In this document: piece by piece, positions 54,422 to 64,000 of the stretch | Layout of the letters: every line of letters starts with the position of its first letter | How positions within the stretch are numbered: the stretch's first letter is position 1 | Assembly: GCF_000426245.1 (NCBI RefSeq) | Contig: NZ_AUEZ01000043.1 | Span: 1 to 64,000, forward strand | DNA length: 64,000 nucleotides | Direction of reading: 5' to 3' | Source of the DNA: Bradyrhizobium sp. Ai1a-2 | GTDB taxonomy: Bacteria; Pseudomonadota; Alphaproteobacteria; Rhizobiales; Xanthobacteraceae | Notes under the pieces: model-generated | What the model was told of the DNA's origin: nothing | Databases searched by the model: none | What the model saw: only the letters and a program-made list of their open reading frames with translations | Translations under genes and position numbers: made by a program

Positions 54422-55718
54422 TTGGCAACTAGCCCGAGTGGATTCACGCTGCCATCAGGCGCGCGTTAAGGAAAGTCTAGAGCTTTGATCTAGATGTGTG
54501 GCTGGTGAGCCATGGCCAGCCGTCGGTGGAGGTGCGAGAATTGGCAATGGCGCTGCTTTAGTGCTGTGCATTCGCCTAGGATCTTCTCGACAAGAGACGG
54601 AGAGGCTGGACTCGTGAACAACATTGGCTTCTCGATCCCATCCGCGGTGGGCACCGACCGCTATATTGGTGTGGCGAGAAATACCCCTTCGTTTGATGTT
54701 CGACCATCAATTCCACGAGCAATTCATTGCCTCCGTTTCCCGGCATAAATGATTGAAGTGGATCTTATCGAGCGTCAGCTTCAAGCACGAAAGCGGACCT
54801 TCTGTTTAGGTGAGGCGTCCGCTCGAGGCCACAAACGGGCTTCCCCGCGCTGCCGCCCTTCATCCGATCGCAGCCAGAAAACCGACATTTCGTCTACTGC
54901 GACAGAGGACGGCTGCGGGCCAACTCCGGACTCATGGCCCGAAGAATAGCGCCGCTATTCGATCACCGCATGGACATCGGAGAGCTACTCGGGCAACCCA
55001 GCTTTGCGACCCTCAATCATCAGCTTCGCATTGATTGATAGCCGGCTTGTGGAACTACGCCGATTTGTAAAAGCGGGGTAGAACTCAAGCACACCCGCCG
55101 CCGCTTCACGGGCCTCAGCGTCCCGTCCGAGGGGCGAAAGCGGACTCGAGGCAGCGGCATGGTCCTGGATTGGTAGGAGGAATTTGACGCAGGATTGGAC
55201 CGACCGATGCTGGCTTATGCCGGGAGGCCAGAGTAGCCGGCCGGACCACCGCTTGACGTGGTCCGCGATGACGACACCAATTGCCGAAGCGCAAGCCAAG
55301 TAGAAATCACCTACCTCAATCGCGTGCATCGCATTGATCTGTCCAGCAATAAGGCCGGCTTGGGCGCCCGGTTGGGCGGTTGGAGCGACGCGAGTTCGCG
55401 CGGAGCTCTCGACATCGCGCAGCGCCAGATCCCGGCGCAGATGCAGGTGAAGCGAACCCGGACGGCGTATTCCATCCGAGTTGCGAGTGTGGTCGTGCGT
55501 CGTTGTAATCTGCGGGCCAGCAAAGCCTGTATCCGAAGCCCACGTAAGCACGACGCTACCGCCACGCAGCGTGCCTGCTCGAGAGGGCCGAGCTTCCGGG
55601 CGGTCCCGAGGAAGGCTCTTTCCAATCGATGAAATAAACCATCCCGACCCGTTCCCCCCAATAAATTGAGCACGTACTCATAATCCGGTTGTCCTAAAAG
55701 CGAACCGAATTGCTACAG
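54422..55718. other. Gene-poor stretch with IS3 remnant
   Basis: About 1.3 kb. Apart from the transposase fragment at 55425-55560, no gene was recognised on either strand. Short frames (for example 54749-54949) have no family or ribosome-site support. Confidence 0.4.
55425..55560 (-). pseudogene. IS3-family transposase remnant
   Basis: The minus strand at 55451-55513 reads ADYNDARPHSQLGWNTPSGFA, the integrase-domain end of IS3/IS407-type transposases (usual form 'DYN..RPHS.LG..TP..FA'). Upstream and downstream frames are broken and there is no intact element. Confidence 0.7.
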
Positions 55719-58700
55719 TTAGGATTGCAAGTTAAAGCTCACACGGAGTCCAAGAGACATTCTCTCGGGAAGTTCTTGATTTCCGGTCGGAGTGAATTCC
55801 CACTTGCCCCAGCCGACATCAGTCCACTTGTTGCCGTCGACTTCCCCCAGCTTGAACGTCGGCGTTGTTCCACCCTTGGTGTCGAGCCGCACCATCTCCA
55901 CTTCCGCCGCCTTGTCCTTTGGGTTGCGCGAGAAATAGGGCAGTCTGTCCTTGACGCCGTCGAGCGAGAGCACGCGGTTGCCGTTCTTCGTGCTCACGAA
56001 CCGGTGCCACTCGCTCGGGAATTCGTCCTCGAGGATGAACAACCTGTGCACGATGGGTTTCGGCTCATCCTCGGGATAACCATCAGCAAGATACTTGCCG
56101 ACCGCGTCGCGGCGCTCCTTCTCGAACTGCTTGCCGCCGCGCCGCGCCGTGTACCTAAGCTGCAAGATCACATCGGTGAGCGAGGCGAAATCGAGCTGCA
56201 GATTGTCCTCCGGCTTCAGCTGCAGGGTCCACGTGCTGATCGCGCCCGCGCCCTCGAACGGCAGATAGCGCTCGTCCCGGAAGTTCACCTCAAACAACCC
56301 GCTGTCGTTCTGCCCGCTGCTAGTCGCAATCGACTGGATACGCGAGAAGTTGCGCAGCAGGTTCTTTTCGTCCTCGTCCAGGTCGCGCGGGTTCTGCTTG
56401 TCGCGCCTCCGGATCTCGCTTTTCGTGAGTGTCAGCGTACAATTCACGCTTGCGTACGGGCCGGCCACGCATGGGATGCTCAAACTCACGTTCTTGATCC
56501 GACGGAAGTAGTGGCCTGGATAGTCCAAGTCAAAGATCCAGTAGGGGGTCTCGATCCGGCATTCTCCCTTGTGTTTCAAGTCCAGGAACGCGGTTGGGTC
56601 AAGGCGCACCAGGGAGATGTGTTTGGTGATCTCGAGTTCGCGCTGGTTACGGTCGCAATAGTCGACTTCCATGCGCTTCAAGTCGAACAGGAGACGATCA
56701 CCGGCGTGCAGGCCTTTGTGCAGCGCGTCCCACGCATCTGGGCGTACATACGAATCGAAGGTTCCGTCGCTCTTGGGGCCCAGTTCGAAATGGAACGCCC
56801 GCTCGACCCGCAAGGCGAGCCTGTGTGCCATCTGCCATGCCTGGAAGTAAGTGGCGGAGATCTGACCGATCATCCAGTCGTACAGATCTTGATTTGAGAA
56901 TTTGCGGTCCTTCAGGTAGGCTAGCACTTCCTCAGCTTGCTCGATCTGCTTGTTATGATTCAGCAGCTCGTCCTTGGCGATCTGCACGCGAATGTCCGCA
57001 GCGGCAATCTGGCGTTTGATCTGCGCCAGTTCGTGGTCGGCCAGCAGTTCCTGCAGTTTCCAATCGTCCCAACGGCGGTCGTAACTCGCAACGGCACCAA
57101 CCTGGCTGCCGCGCGAGCGCAGCAGCCCGGCGTCCGAACGGGCCGACGCGGCCGTTGCCGATGCCGCCGCGCTCAGCGTCACGCCCCCGAACGTCGCCAC
57201 AACGTGCGGCGAACCACCAGCGCCCGAGCCTCCAAAAGTAAAGTTGGGAATCATGCCCAACTGATGCGCCAGCACCTCACTGCTCACCGCGTTGCGATCG
57301 AACCCATCGCCTTGGGCCAAAAGTGCGAGAGCATCGTTTTCCGACCGCGTTTGGCGTTCGATATTGTGGTAGTGGAGGCGCCTCGCCTCGGTCGTCGCCT
57401 CGGTTTGCTGCAGGCTGCTGAGTGTCTGTTGCGCCTCCTGTATTTGCTGGATCTTGATCTGCTTTACCAGCTTGAGCAGATTGATCTCGTGGTTGGATCG
57501 CAGCTGGCCGAGGACCTCCGCGTCCTTTTTCTCGATCGCCTGCAACAATGCGTTGCCGAGTGCGATGACCATCTGCACCAGTTCGGTGGCCTTTTGTGCC
57601 AGAATTTGGAACCGATAATGCGGTAACTCGCCTGCGCCTTGGGCAAGCACCTCGCCGATGCTGAGCCCTGCCGCGATCGCGCGCACCAGCAGTCCGGGAT
57701 CGATCGGCGGCGCGAACAGTGCGAGTTGACTCTCGATCCCTTCGATGTTCTGGCAGTGCCTGATCTTGTACAGTCGGTCCGCGACCGTATCCCAGTAGCC
57801 GATAAGCTTTTCGTTGCGCGGGACACAGAAGTACGGCACCGATGCCAGGCATCCGGCCGGCAGCGGAGGCATGGAAGGTTCAGACAACTCGGCCGAAAGT
57901 GGCTGCGGCGGCAGCACATTCTCCAGCTCCACGAGGCTGTTCCCAAAAGGGTCGATTCCCGCACCGTCCCGCTCGCCGCAGATGACGGCTTCGAGTTCCC
58001 GATACGTGCGGCTGCGAAATTCGCCGGGCGCTTTCACGACCCGCGGCTTGGGCCCCAGGAGGCGTTCGGCGGTTACATAGAGCTGCAGTGCCGCGTTTAC
58101 CGATTCACGGGTAAACTGGCGGAACAGGAAGTCTCCCCATTGAATGAGCGCATCGAGGTAGCGCATGAACGTGGCTTTCTGAAAAGCCACGGTGCGTCCA
58201 CGGGCGATGCGGTGAGGAACGAAAGGATTCTTCCTCCATTCGTCAACTTCGTCTTGCCATTGACGTGAGATTGCCTGGTGCGCGGGATTGGGGTCGCCGA
58301 GCAGGCCCAAGATCGTCTCGATGCGCTGCCCCACATAAGTTCTCGGATCGAGGGGATCATCGGATCCTAACCGCCTTCGGAACGGCTTGGTAACCCAGTA
58401 TCGTGCCGGCCCTTTGAGGGCCGGTTCTGGCTCGATGTCGTCGCCGTACGCTTGCTTCGGGGGTTCCGGTATTCCGGCCGGATTGAAAATGAAATGAAAC
58501 CATCGCAACGCGTCTTCGAACTTCTGTCCGACAACCATCTTCTGGCTGACCAGAGTGGGCATGTGATAAAAAACTTCCCAATTGTAGTCGCTGTAACTGT
58601 CAAGCCGGTCGAATTCGAACCCTTTCGTCTCCTCAGGGTAAGGCGTGAGTACCGCGCGCTGCGGAGAGAATAGGTATTGGAACTCTCCAATAGTCGGCTC

Positions 58701-61700
58701 CCCCTCGGAATCCGACTTGATTTTGTGGCGACGGTCCCATGTCACCGAAGATGCGTTCATCAGCCGTTCGAAGCCGCCGGCGGCAAGACTCCGTTTCATC
58801 AGGCAAACGAACGGATGATAGAAAGCGATGAACCGCAATCCAAAACAGCCGCCGAGTTGCGCTTTCAGTTCTTTGAAGGCCGGTTTCTTATTACCTGTGT
58901 CCTTCTCCCATAGCTCGACTAGTTCTTCCCACGTCCAATGGTCCTCCGCGGCTCGCTTGATGTCCGACGCCAATTCACCCAGGTTTTTCGCGAGGGCGCT
59001 GATGCTCGCCTTTAAGCGCGCTTTTCCGTACCGCATCGTAGGCACGGCGACATACCCCCTGCGGCCGTCCTCATAAAAGAACGGTACGAAGACGCCGCTC
59101 GGCTGCCATCGCACAGGCTCCTGCTTCAGCATCCTCAGTATGTTGATAAGTACCTCGTCGACGATCGTCGTTTGCTGCGCGGTCGTCACCTTGAATGTAC
59201 CGGGCGTTTCGTGCAGCACTTCCGTTACGGCAAAATTGTTTGCCGTAAGCCCTTCGAGCACCAGATCGTTCATGGCGTCGCTGCCCTGCTCGATCCAGCG
59301 CTGTGTCTCGAATGATACGTCTTCAAGCCGAGGGATACTGATTGCACCGCCGGCGCCGACGGTCGGAAGGTACGCTTCTGGGACGACTTCGGGATAGCCT
59401 TTGCATCCCGCAAGATTGAAGGCCCCGAGCAGCATCGGTTCTGCCTGCTGCGTGGGAGCGATCAGGTTCTTGTCCTTATCGGCCCGAACGAAACCGTACA
59501 CCAGAATGAAGAACCCAAGTTGGCCCTGGCTCGCTTCTGTATCCAGGAAATAGACTTGCCGTGGTTCGCGATCACGAATGACGAAGCGGCAGCGTTTCCG
59601 CAGCGTCGTCATCTCATCGGCCTTCGCCTTCACCATCTCTTTCGTCTTTACGACGTCCTTGGAGACTCGCTTCGGCTGCCAGCGGCCATTCGACCGCTCA
59701 CTCATAGCAAGCTGGATCGTCCAGCCTCGCGGTGAACGTGGTTGTTCGTATGTGTCTCCATTCTTTTTTACCGTAACAGCGCTCTCATCCTCCACCACGT
59801 CGGTAAACTCGGGCCAGGCGATATTTAGCCGATTGTTCCTGACAAACAGCAGCACGTGGTCAGTGGCTATATCGAGATCGACCTTTTCCCACGCGGTCCA
59901 GTATTCCTCTTTGACGAATCGGCGATAAAAATAGGTCGGCGGATCGCCACCCTTCGTGCGCGCCACCACATGCAGTACGCGGCCCTCGACTTTGCCGTTT
60001 TCGCCAAACTCGGTGTCTTGGTAGTGAATTGCCATCACCTCCATGAAAGCCGCATCATCGAGCTTATCGAGGTAGGAGCGCGCGGCGACTTCCACATTGC
60101 TGTCGTTAACTTCGGCCTGCAGCAGGGTCTGCTCGAACTCCTTGAAGAACTGCGACTTGTCGTCGCGTAACTCCGGCTCGATCCAGTTTTCTGGATAGAG
60201 AAAGATCTTCCTATTCGCCTGCCAGACGCGGTAGTTCCGCATCCATGGCCATTCCTTCCAGTCATTGCCGTGCTTGTCGTCAGCGCGCGGATCGACCGAA
60301 GGCTCCTGTCCCATCAGGCAGCGCTGCGCGAACAGCTGCACCACCGCATGCGCTTGCACGATGCGCGAGGTCGGCATGCAGGCGCACATCTGCGCATCAA
60401 TCAAAAAATGATCATAGAGGTCGTTTACCTCGCGGAAGCACCCATGGTGCGGATCGGCGATCAAATAGGCAACGAGGGCATCACGCTTGCGCTCGCGGAT
60501 GGGATCTTGGATCTCCTTCAACGTGTCGAGCCAGGTCGCATCGTCCGACTGCTGCTTGAGCGCTTGTCGCAGGAACAGAGCGAGTTCGCGCGTTGCGGTT
60601 TCGGCCGTGAGGGAGTCCCAATGAGCGACCTCGGAGGACGCAATGCCGAGCCTGCGAATGACGGCAGCCGCGCGCTCGAGGCGCGCGTACGTCTTGGCCG
60701 ACTTGAAGGCGCTGCGCGGCAGCTGAAGCCAATCGGCCACCTTGAACAGATCGACTTCGGATGATCCGAACAGTTGATAGCAGACCGCAAGGATGTCGCG
60801 GATTGTATCGAGTATTGTTGCCGGGTTGCCGCTGGCCTTCGCGGGCGAATCTTTAAGTGCAAGCTCTAGCGAAGTCGATCCACCGAGTTTGACATTGGGA
60901 TCGCTTGGCGTTTCAGTACGCGGATACTGGGCGACAAAGGCTAAGCCTTCTAGGAACAGAGTCCATTTCGAAAAGTTCAGGACGCGTTCGCCACCGGTCG
61001 CCGGAGGCGTCAGAGGCATCTCGTCGGGCGAGAACCACCCGAGGCGTTGGAAGCGATTTCCAGCGGCAGGAAAGTCTGGATCGCGCCACAGTCCCCAGGA
61101 TAGTTGTTCCTCGGTCTGCATACGTAAGGCTGTTGCGAGTCCGGCCACCTTGTGTGCGAGGCGCACGGCCACGAACAGGCGACTCAGCCACTCGCGCCAT
61201 TGCTCGACCTGAGCCGGCGTGAGGGGAGGCGTCCACGATGTAATCTTGGTCTCGCTAAGGACGGCATCGCGGAACTTGCGCGGCCTCTCTTCCAGGCCGA
61301 GCAGACATTCGGTGTTTGCGCACAACGCGGCGTCCCACAGCGCCTCAGCCGCCTTTAGGGCTTCTGCTGGGACATCGTCCGGAAGCGGATTTTTCGCCCA
61401 GTCTGGCTCTGCAAGGATCGCGAGCAACGCGTCCCCCTGCGCCGGCGCGCCGTCCTTGGGCATGCGGCACCCGCGCAGGATCGCCTCCGCTTGTTCGGCC
61501 GGGGCGCGAAACTCCTGACTGACGATCCGGATCACTACCCCCTCGCGCGCCAAGTCGTCGACATGGTCAAGCAGCGCCTCCACGAGGTCATGCGTCCAGG
61601 TCTGATATTTGCCGTGATTGATCTCGGTTGGCTTCTGCGCGGACTCGATCCACTCACCCGGCGCGTTCACGGGTTCTTGCTCGGCGAACTGGATAACTTT

Positions 61701-64000
61701 GTCGATTGCCGCCAGCGGCTCGGCCGTGAGCAGCGTCTTAATGCTCTGCACGTCAGTTTCATTCACACGCCTCTCTACCAGGTTGGTGAGCAGGAGCGCT
61801 TGGGCGGCGCTCAGCCCAGGGACCTGTGACAAGACCGATGCGAGCTTTTGCAGGCATGTTGCCATCGCGTCGCCAGGGGCCGCCTCCACGCCGTCATGCG
61901 CAGGGGTCGCCTGCACGATCCCCTTGGCTGGTCGCGCGTCGCCGATCGCCTTTAGCTCCGTCCGGATCTTTGCAAGGAGGCGCGCGATGGAGAAATCCGG
62001 AATTACGCGTTTGGCTTCCTCGCCTGCGTTCTCGGTCCTGTGCAGGAGCCAAAAGCGCACATCCGCTGCGCGGATGCGCCAGGTCTTCAACAAGGCTGCG
62101 GATTCGCGCACGTCGCGCGTGATGGCCGGCGATTCCAGTGCATCCTTGATCCCTTGCATGGCAAGCAACAAGATCAGCTCCCGCATGCTTAGACCGAGCT
62201 TCTTCACCAAGCGGAACCAGCCAAAAATGCGGGACAAGTTGCGCAGCGACAGCTTAGCGGGCTCAGAGTTCTCAGGCTCGTTGCCGCAGTAGTTCAGCCA
62301 CGCGTCCAGCTGCTCCGCGGGAATACCTACGGCCCTCGCCACCTGCAGCTTGTGCTCGGCAATGGTTGGACAACTATCCGCCGCCGCTCCTGTATCGGGT
62401 TTGCAATCCGTCGGCGCGCATAGGTTCTCGAGAAGGAACGGCTCGTACGGATAGCCGTCATCCTGTTTCTGCAAGAAGACGCGCCGGTAGTCAGAGGTCT
62501 CTCCGAACACTGAGATATCCGCGAACCACGCCGCGACCTTTTGTGGCTCCATTTCCAATTCGCCCGCAAGGCGAGTGATGTCCGCCAAGGCGATGATGCA
62601 AGCGCGATCTAGCTTGCCCTTGCCCACCGCTGGGGACATGATCAGCCGGTCCAGCAGATCGATCCGCCAGCCGAGTTTTCGCCATAGCCGGAGGAAACGG
62701 TTGATACGATCGAGCGCGTACGTGTCGAGCCCCTCGATGTGCATCTTCCGGGTATCGCAACGCGCGGCGAGGTCACCCGGATCGTCCGAAACGATGCTCA
62801 GCGTGCTGCCGCAAGGATTGATGAACTTGCCGGCGAAAAACTCATCCAAATCGCTCTTGCCCACCGGCTCGGTTTTTAGCCCAGTTTTGTCGAGGAAACG
62901 GCGCAGCTGGCGCATGTTTTCCACGAGCGTGGCGGCCTCCTCGGCCCAGAAGCCGTGTTGGCCGTCCGGATCGGGAGTCGTGATCAGATCGCGCTCAACA
63001 GGGGTCAGGCCCAAGGCTTCCGTCGCCACTTTCTGGCGATACGCATCGGTGCCAAGTTCAGGCCATTTGGCAAGCGCGCGCATCGCGCTCGCACGGTCGG
63101 TCTCCATCTTCACTAGGTGGGCGACCGCTTCGATCCGGTCGGCGTCGAACGGCAGCGCTAGCGACAAATGGCTCTGTTTGAGAATAGTCATCGCCGCCTG
63201 GTTGACGTATTCCGGAGCGGCGGCGATTTCCTTCTCGCTGCCGTAGGTCTGCCGCAGCCGTTTGACGCGCCAGACGGGGCAGCCTGCCTCCTCGCCCTCG
63301 CGCTGAAACAGAATGAGTGCGCGCTCATCCCTGACCAGCCGATTGTCCTCCGAGTCTGCAGTGACCTGCGCCTTGTCGGTGACGTCACGGAACCCGCTCT
63401 GCTTCAATGCATTCACCACCACGCCCGGTATCGGTCCCGGATCGAGCTTCAAATGCAGCGTGTCTGAGGTTTCGCGGACGAAATCCTCCAGCAACTCATT
63501 CACCAGATCGATATAGGGAACCGGTGTCATCGCGTTCGCGCAATTCAGGTCGAGGTAGCCGATGTCCGGCCGGCGGCTCATCAGAACGTCGAAGACCGTT
63601 CGTGCTTCTTCAGGTGCGGTAAGGCAGGGGCGCGGCGGCTTCGACCCGTCATTGGGCTTTGTCGCGGCCCCGGTCGCATCCGCCGTATCGGTGTCTCGGC
63701 GATCGAGACGCTTGAAAAACTGCAGGACGTCGACCAGGTACGAGGCCGGCCCGTAGATCGAGTCGCATTCGTCGCACGCGCACGCGTCGAGCGAACCGAA
63801 CAACATTTCCCAGGACGGCAAGCGCGCCGCTGCATCCTTCGGCATCTTACCAATGCGCTCACGCAGGCGGGTGCGATCCTCCTCCGCGCACAAAGCGTCG
63901 ACGTGCTGCGCGGTAGCGAGTGCGCGCGCCTCGCCGAAAGCGTACGCCGTCGCATTCGCCCTTGCCTCCGCGCGCGCAAACAATTGCTGCGCACGCAGCC
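55719..64000 (-). CDS. TcA-type insecticidal toxin complex subunit, partial
   Basis: At least 2759 residues; the frame is open across the right edge, so the start lies outside. Near the N-terminal end is CACDECDSIYGPASYLVDVLQFF, the VRP1/TcdA opening region. The body is long and helical (shell and channel), with a coiled segment (QIQEAQQTLSSLQQTEATTEA). The C-terminal TcB-binding region has VSLSIPCVAGPYASVNCTLTL and SGLFEVNFRDERYLPFEGAGAISTW, near-diagnostic of TcA proteins. TcA forms a pentameric pore that injects a TcB-TcC payload into insect or other eukaryotic cells. No TcB or TcC gene follows in this window; it is last before the IS3 remnant on this strand. Confidence 0.9.
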   Translation of the reverse strand, partial: LRAQQLFARAEARANATAYAFGEARALATAQHVDALCAEEDRTRLRERIGKMPKDAAARLPSWEMLFGSLDACACDECDSIYGPASYLVDVLQFFKRLDRRDTDTADATGAATKPNDGSKPPRPCLTAPEEARTVFDVLMSRRPDIGYLDLNCANAMTPVPYIDLVNELLEDFVRETSDTLHLKLDPGPIPGVVVNALKQSGFRDVTDKAQVTADSEDNRLVRDERALILFQREGEEAGCPVWRVKRLRQTYGSEKEIAAAPEYVNQAAMTILKQSHLSLALPFDADRIEAVAHLVKMETDRASAMRALAKWPELGTDAYRQKVATEALGLTPVERDLITTPDPDGQHGFWAEEAATLVENMRQLRRFLDKTGLKTEPVGKSDLDEFFAGKFINPCGSTLSIVSDDPGDLAARCDTRKMHIEGLDTYALDRINRFLRLWRKLGWRIDLLDRLIMSPAVGKGKLDRACIIALADITRLAGELEMEPQKVAAWFADISVFGETSDYRRVFLQKQDDGYPYEPFLLENLCAPTDCKPDTGAAADSCPTIAEHKLQVARAVGIPAEQLDAWLNYCGNEPENSEPAKLSLRNLSRIFGWFRLVKKLGLSMRELILLLAMQGIKDALESPAITRDVRESAALLKTWRIRAADVRFWLLHRTENAGEEAKRVIPDFSIARLLAKIRTELKAIGDARPAKGIVQATPAHDGVEAAPGDAMATCLQKLASVLSQVPGLSAAQALLLTNLVERRVNETDVQSIKTLLTAEPLAAIDKVIQFAEQEPVNAPGEWIESAQKPTEINHGKYQTWTHDLVEALLDHVDDLAREGVVIRIVSQEFRAPAEQAEAILRGCRMPKDGAPAQGDALLAILAEPDWAKNPLPDDVPAEALKAAEALWDAALCANTECLLGLEERPRKFRDAVLSETKITSWTPPLTPAQVEQWREWLSRLFVAVRLAHKVAGLATALRMQTEEQLSWGLWRDPDFPAAGNRFQRLGWFSPDEMPLTPPATGGERVLNFSKWTLFLEGLAFVAQYPRTETPSDPNVKLGGSTSLELALKDSPAKASGNPATILDTIRDILAVCYQLFGSSEVDLFKVADWLQLPRSAFKSAKTYARLERAAAVIRRLGIASSEVAHWDSLTAETATRELALFLRQALKQQSDDATWLDTLKEIQDPIRERKRDALVAYLIADPHHGCFREVNDLYDHFLIDAQMCACMPTSRIVQAHAVVQLFAQRCLMGQEPSVDPRADDKHGNDWKEWPWMRNYRVWQANRKIFLYPENWIEPELRDDKSQFFKEFEQTLLQAEVNDSNVEVAARSYLDKLDDAAFMEVMAIHYQDTEFGENGKVEGRVLHVVARTKGGDPPTYFYRRFVKEEYWTAWEKVDLDIATDHVLLFVRNNRLNIAWPEFTDVVEDESAVTVKKNGDTYEQPRSPRGWTIQLAMSERSNGRWQPKRVSKDVVKTKEMVKAKADEMTTLRKRCRFVIRDREPRQVYFLDTEASQGQLGFFILVYGFVRADKDKNLIAPTQQAEPMLLGAFNLAGCKGYPEVVPEAYLPTVGAGGAISIPRLEDVSFETQRWIEQGSDAMNDLVLEGLTANNFAVTEVLHETPGTFKVTTAQQTTIVDEVLINILRMLKQEPVRWQPSGVFVPFFYEDGRRGYVAVPTMRYGKARLKASISALAKNLGELASDIKRAAEDHWTWEELVELWEKDTGNKKPAFKELKAQLGGCFGLRFIAFYHPFVCLMKRSLAAGGFERLMNASSVTWDRRHKIKSDSEGEPTIGEFQYLFSPQRAVLTPYPEETKGFEFDRLDSYSDYNWEVFYHMPTLVSQKMVVGQKFEDALRWFHFIFNPAGIPEPPKQAYGDDIEPEPALKGPARYWVTKPFRRRLGSDDPLDPRTYVGQRIETILGLLGDPNPAHQAISRQWQDEVDEWRKNPFVPHRIARGRTVAFQKATFMRYLDALIQWGDFLFRQFTRESVNAALQLYVTAERLLGPKPRVVKAPGEFRSRTYRELEAVICGERDGAGIDPFGNSLVELENVLPPQPLSAELSEPSMPPLPAGCLASVPYFCVPRNEKLIGYWDTVADRLYKIRHCQNIEGIESQLALFAPPIDPGLLVRAIAAGLSIGEVLAQGAGELPHYRFQILAQKATELVQMVIALGNALLQAIEKKDAEVLGQLRSNHEINLLKLVKQIKIQQIQEAQQTLSSLQQTEATTEARRLHYHNIERQTRSENDALALLAQGDGFDRNAVSSEVLAHQLGMIPNFTFGGSGAGGSPHVVATFGGVTLSAAASATAASARSDAGLLRSRGSQVGAVASYDRRWDDWKLQELLADHELAQIKRQIAAADIRVQIAKDELLNHNKQIEQAEEVLAYLKDRKFSNQDLYDWMIGQISATYFQAWQMAHRLALRVERAFHFELGPKSDGTFDSYVRPDAWDALHKGLHAGDRLLFDLKRMEVDYCDRNQRELEITKHISLVRLDPTAFLDLKHKGECRIETPYWIFDLDYPGHYFRRIKNVSLSIPCVAGPYASVNCTLTLTKSEIRRRDKQNPRDLDEDEKNLLRNFSRIQSIATSSGQNDSGLFEVNFRDERYLPFEGAGAISTWTLQLKPEDNLQLDFASLTDVILQLRYTARRGGKQFEKERRDAVGKYLADGYPEDEPKPIVHRLFILEDEFPSEWHRFVSTKNGNRVLSLDGVKDRLPYFSRNPKDKAAEVEMVRLDTKGGTTPTFKLGEVDGNKWTDVGWGKWEFTPTGNQELPERMSLGLRVSFNLQS

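Noticed and set aside
55710..56897. Plus-strand open frame of 395 codons
   Set aside because: Antisense to the diagnostic C-terminus of the TcA toxin.

Overview
The window looks like accessory DNA from a GC-rich alphaproteobacterium of the order Hyphomicrobiales (rhizobium or Bradyrhizobium/Rhodopseudomonas type). The evidence is the rhizobial-style conjugative module (TrbG/TrbI/DUF2274, TraF peptidase, FseA/RdfS-like regulators, DUF736, ParB-like, ArdC-like and LuxI/LuxR quorum sensing), the codon use, and the taurine/sulfonate-style ABC and CoA-ester genes. No RNA gene or CRISPR array was found.

Region 1 (1-17.7 kb) is a defense island. An IS66-type element runs off the left edge and ends at base 180. 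Next, on the minus strand, comes a tightly overlapping operon (9057 down to 274): a beta-class DNA methyltransferase, a PLD-nuclease/DEAD helicase broken by one base, a 72-residue small protein, a DndD-like SMC ATPase with a zinc hook, a small DndE-like protein, an 843-residue protein joining an RNA-polymerase-alpha-CTD-like motif, sigma-70 region 4 and several winged-helix repeats, and an HNH endonuclease. The usual Dnd sulfur-transfer genes (DndA, DndC) and DndB are absent. This is the best candidate for an undescribed system. Divergent from it is a two-gene unit (VPA1262-like protein with a PLD-like end, plus an unknown 666-residue partner). Then come a GHKL ATPase-PD-(D/E)XK nuclease with a small HEPN-like partner, another HNH nuclease, and a Xre repressor with a perfect 16-bp palindrome beside it.

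Region 2 (17.7-29 kb) is the remains of an ICEMlSym-type integrative conjugative element. TrbG is cut at its 5' end right where the relaxase, coupling protein and the other trb genes should lie, so the core transfer machinery is deleted. The control layer survives: a one-frame FseA-like activator, an RdfS-like excisionase, and LuxI/LuxR with a clear lux box. The ParB-like gene is frameshifted and DUF736 is present as an inverted duplication.

Region 3 (29.4-44.5 kb) is metabolic. It holds an MFS exporter, a large FAD/Fe-S D-2-hydroxyacid dehydrogenase, thioredoxin reductase, a TauABC/SsuABC-like ABC importer, a CaiB-type CoA transferase and a glutaryl-CoA-dehydrogenase-like enzyme on the minus strand. 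A divergent LysR regulator is followed by a 374-residue unknown protein, a UGSC-family protein with Cys in place of Sec, and a benzoylformate-decarboxylase-like ThDP enzyme. Together they suggest an uncharacterised catabolic pathway.

Region 4 (44.5-54.4 kb) is a second defense-rich stretch: a Gabija-type OLD nuclease/UvrD helicase pair, a CoiA-like gene broken by three lesions, a reverse transcriptase with a long acidic insert, and an overlapping radical-SAM/UDG-like pair.

Region 5 (54.4-64 kb) holds a short IS3-type transposase remnant and a very large TcA-type insecticidal toxin subunit that continues past the right edge.
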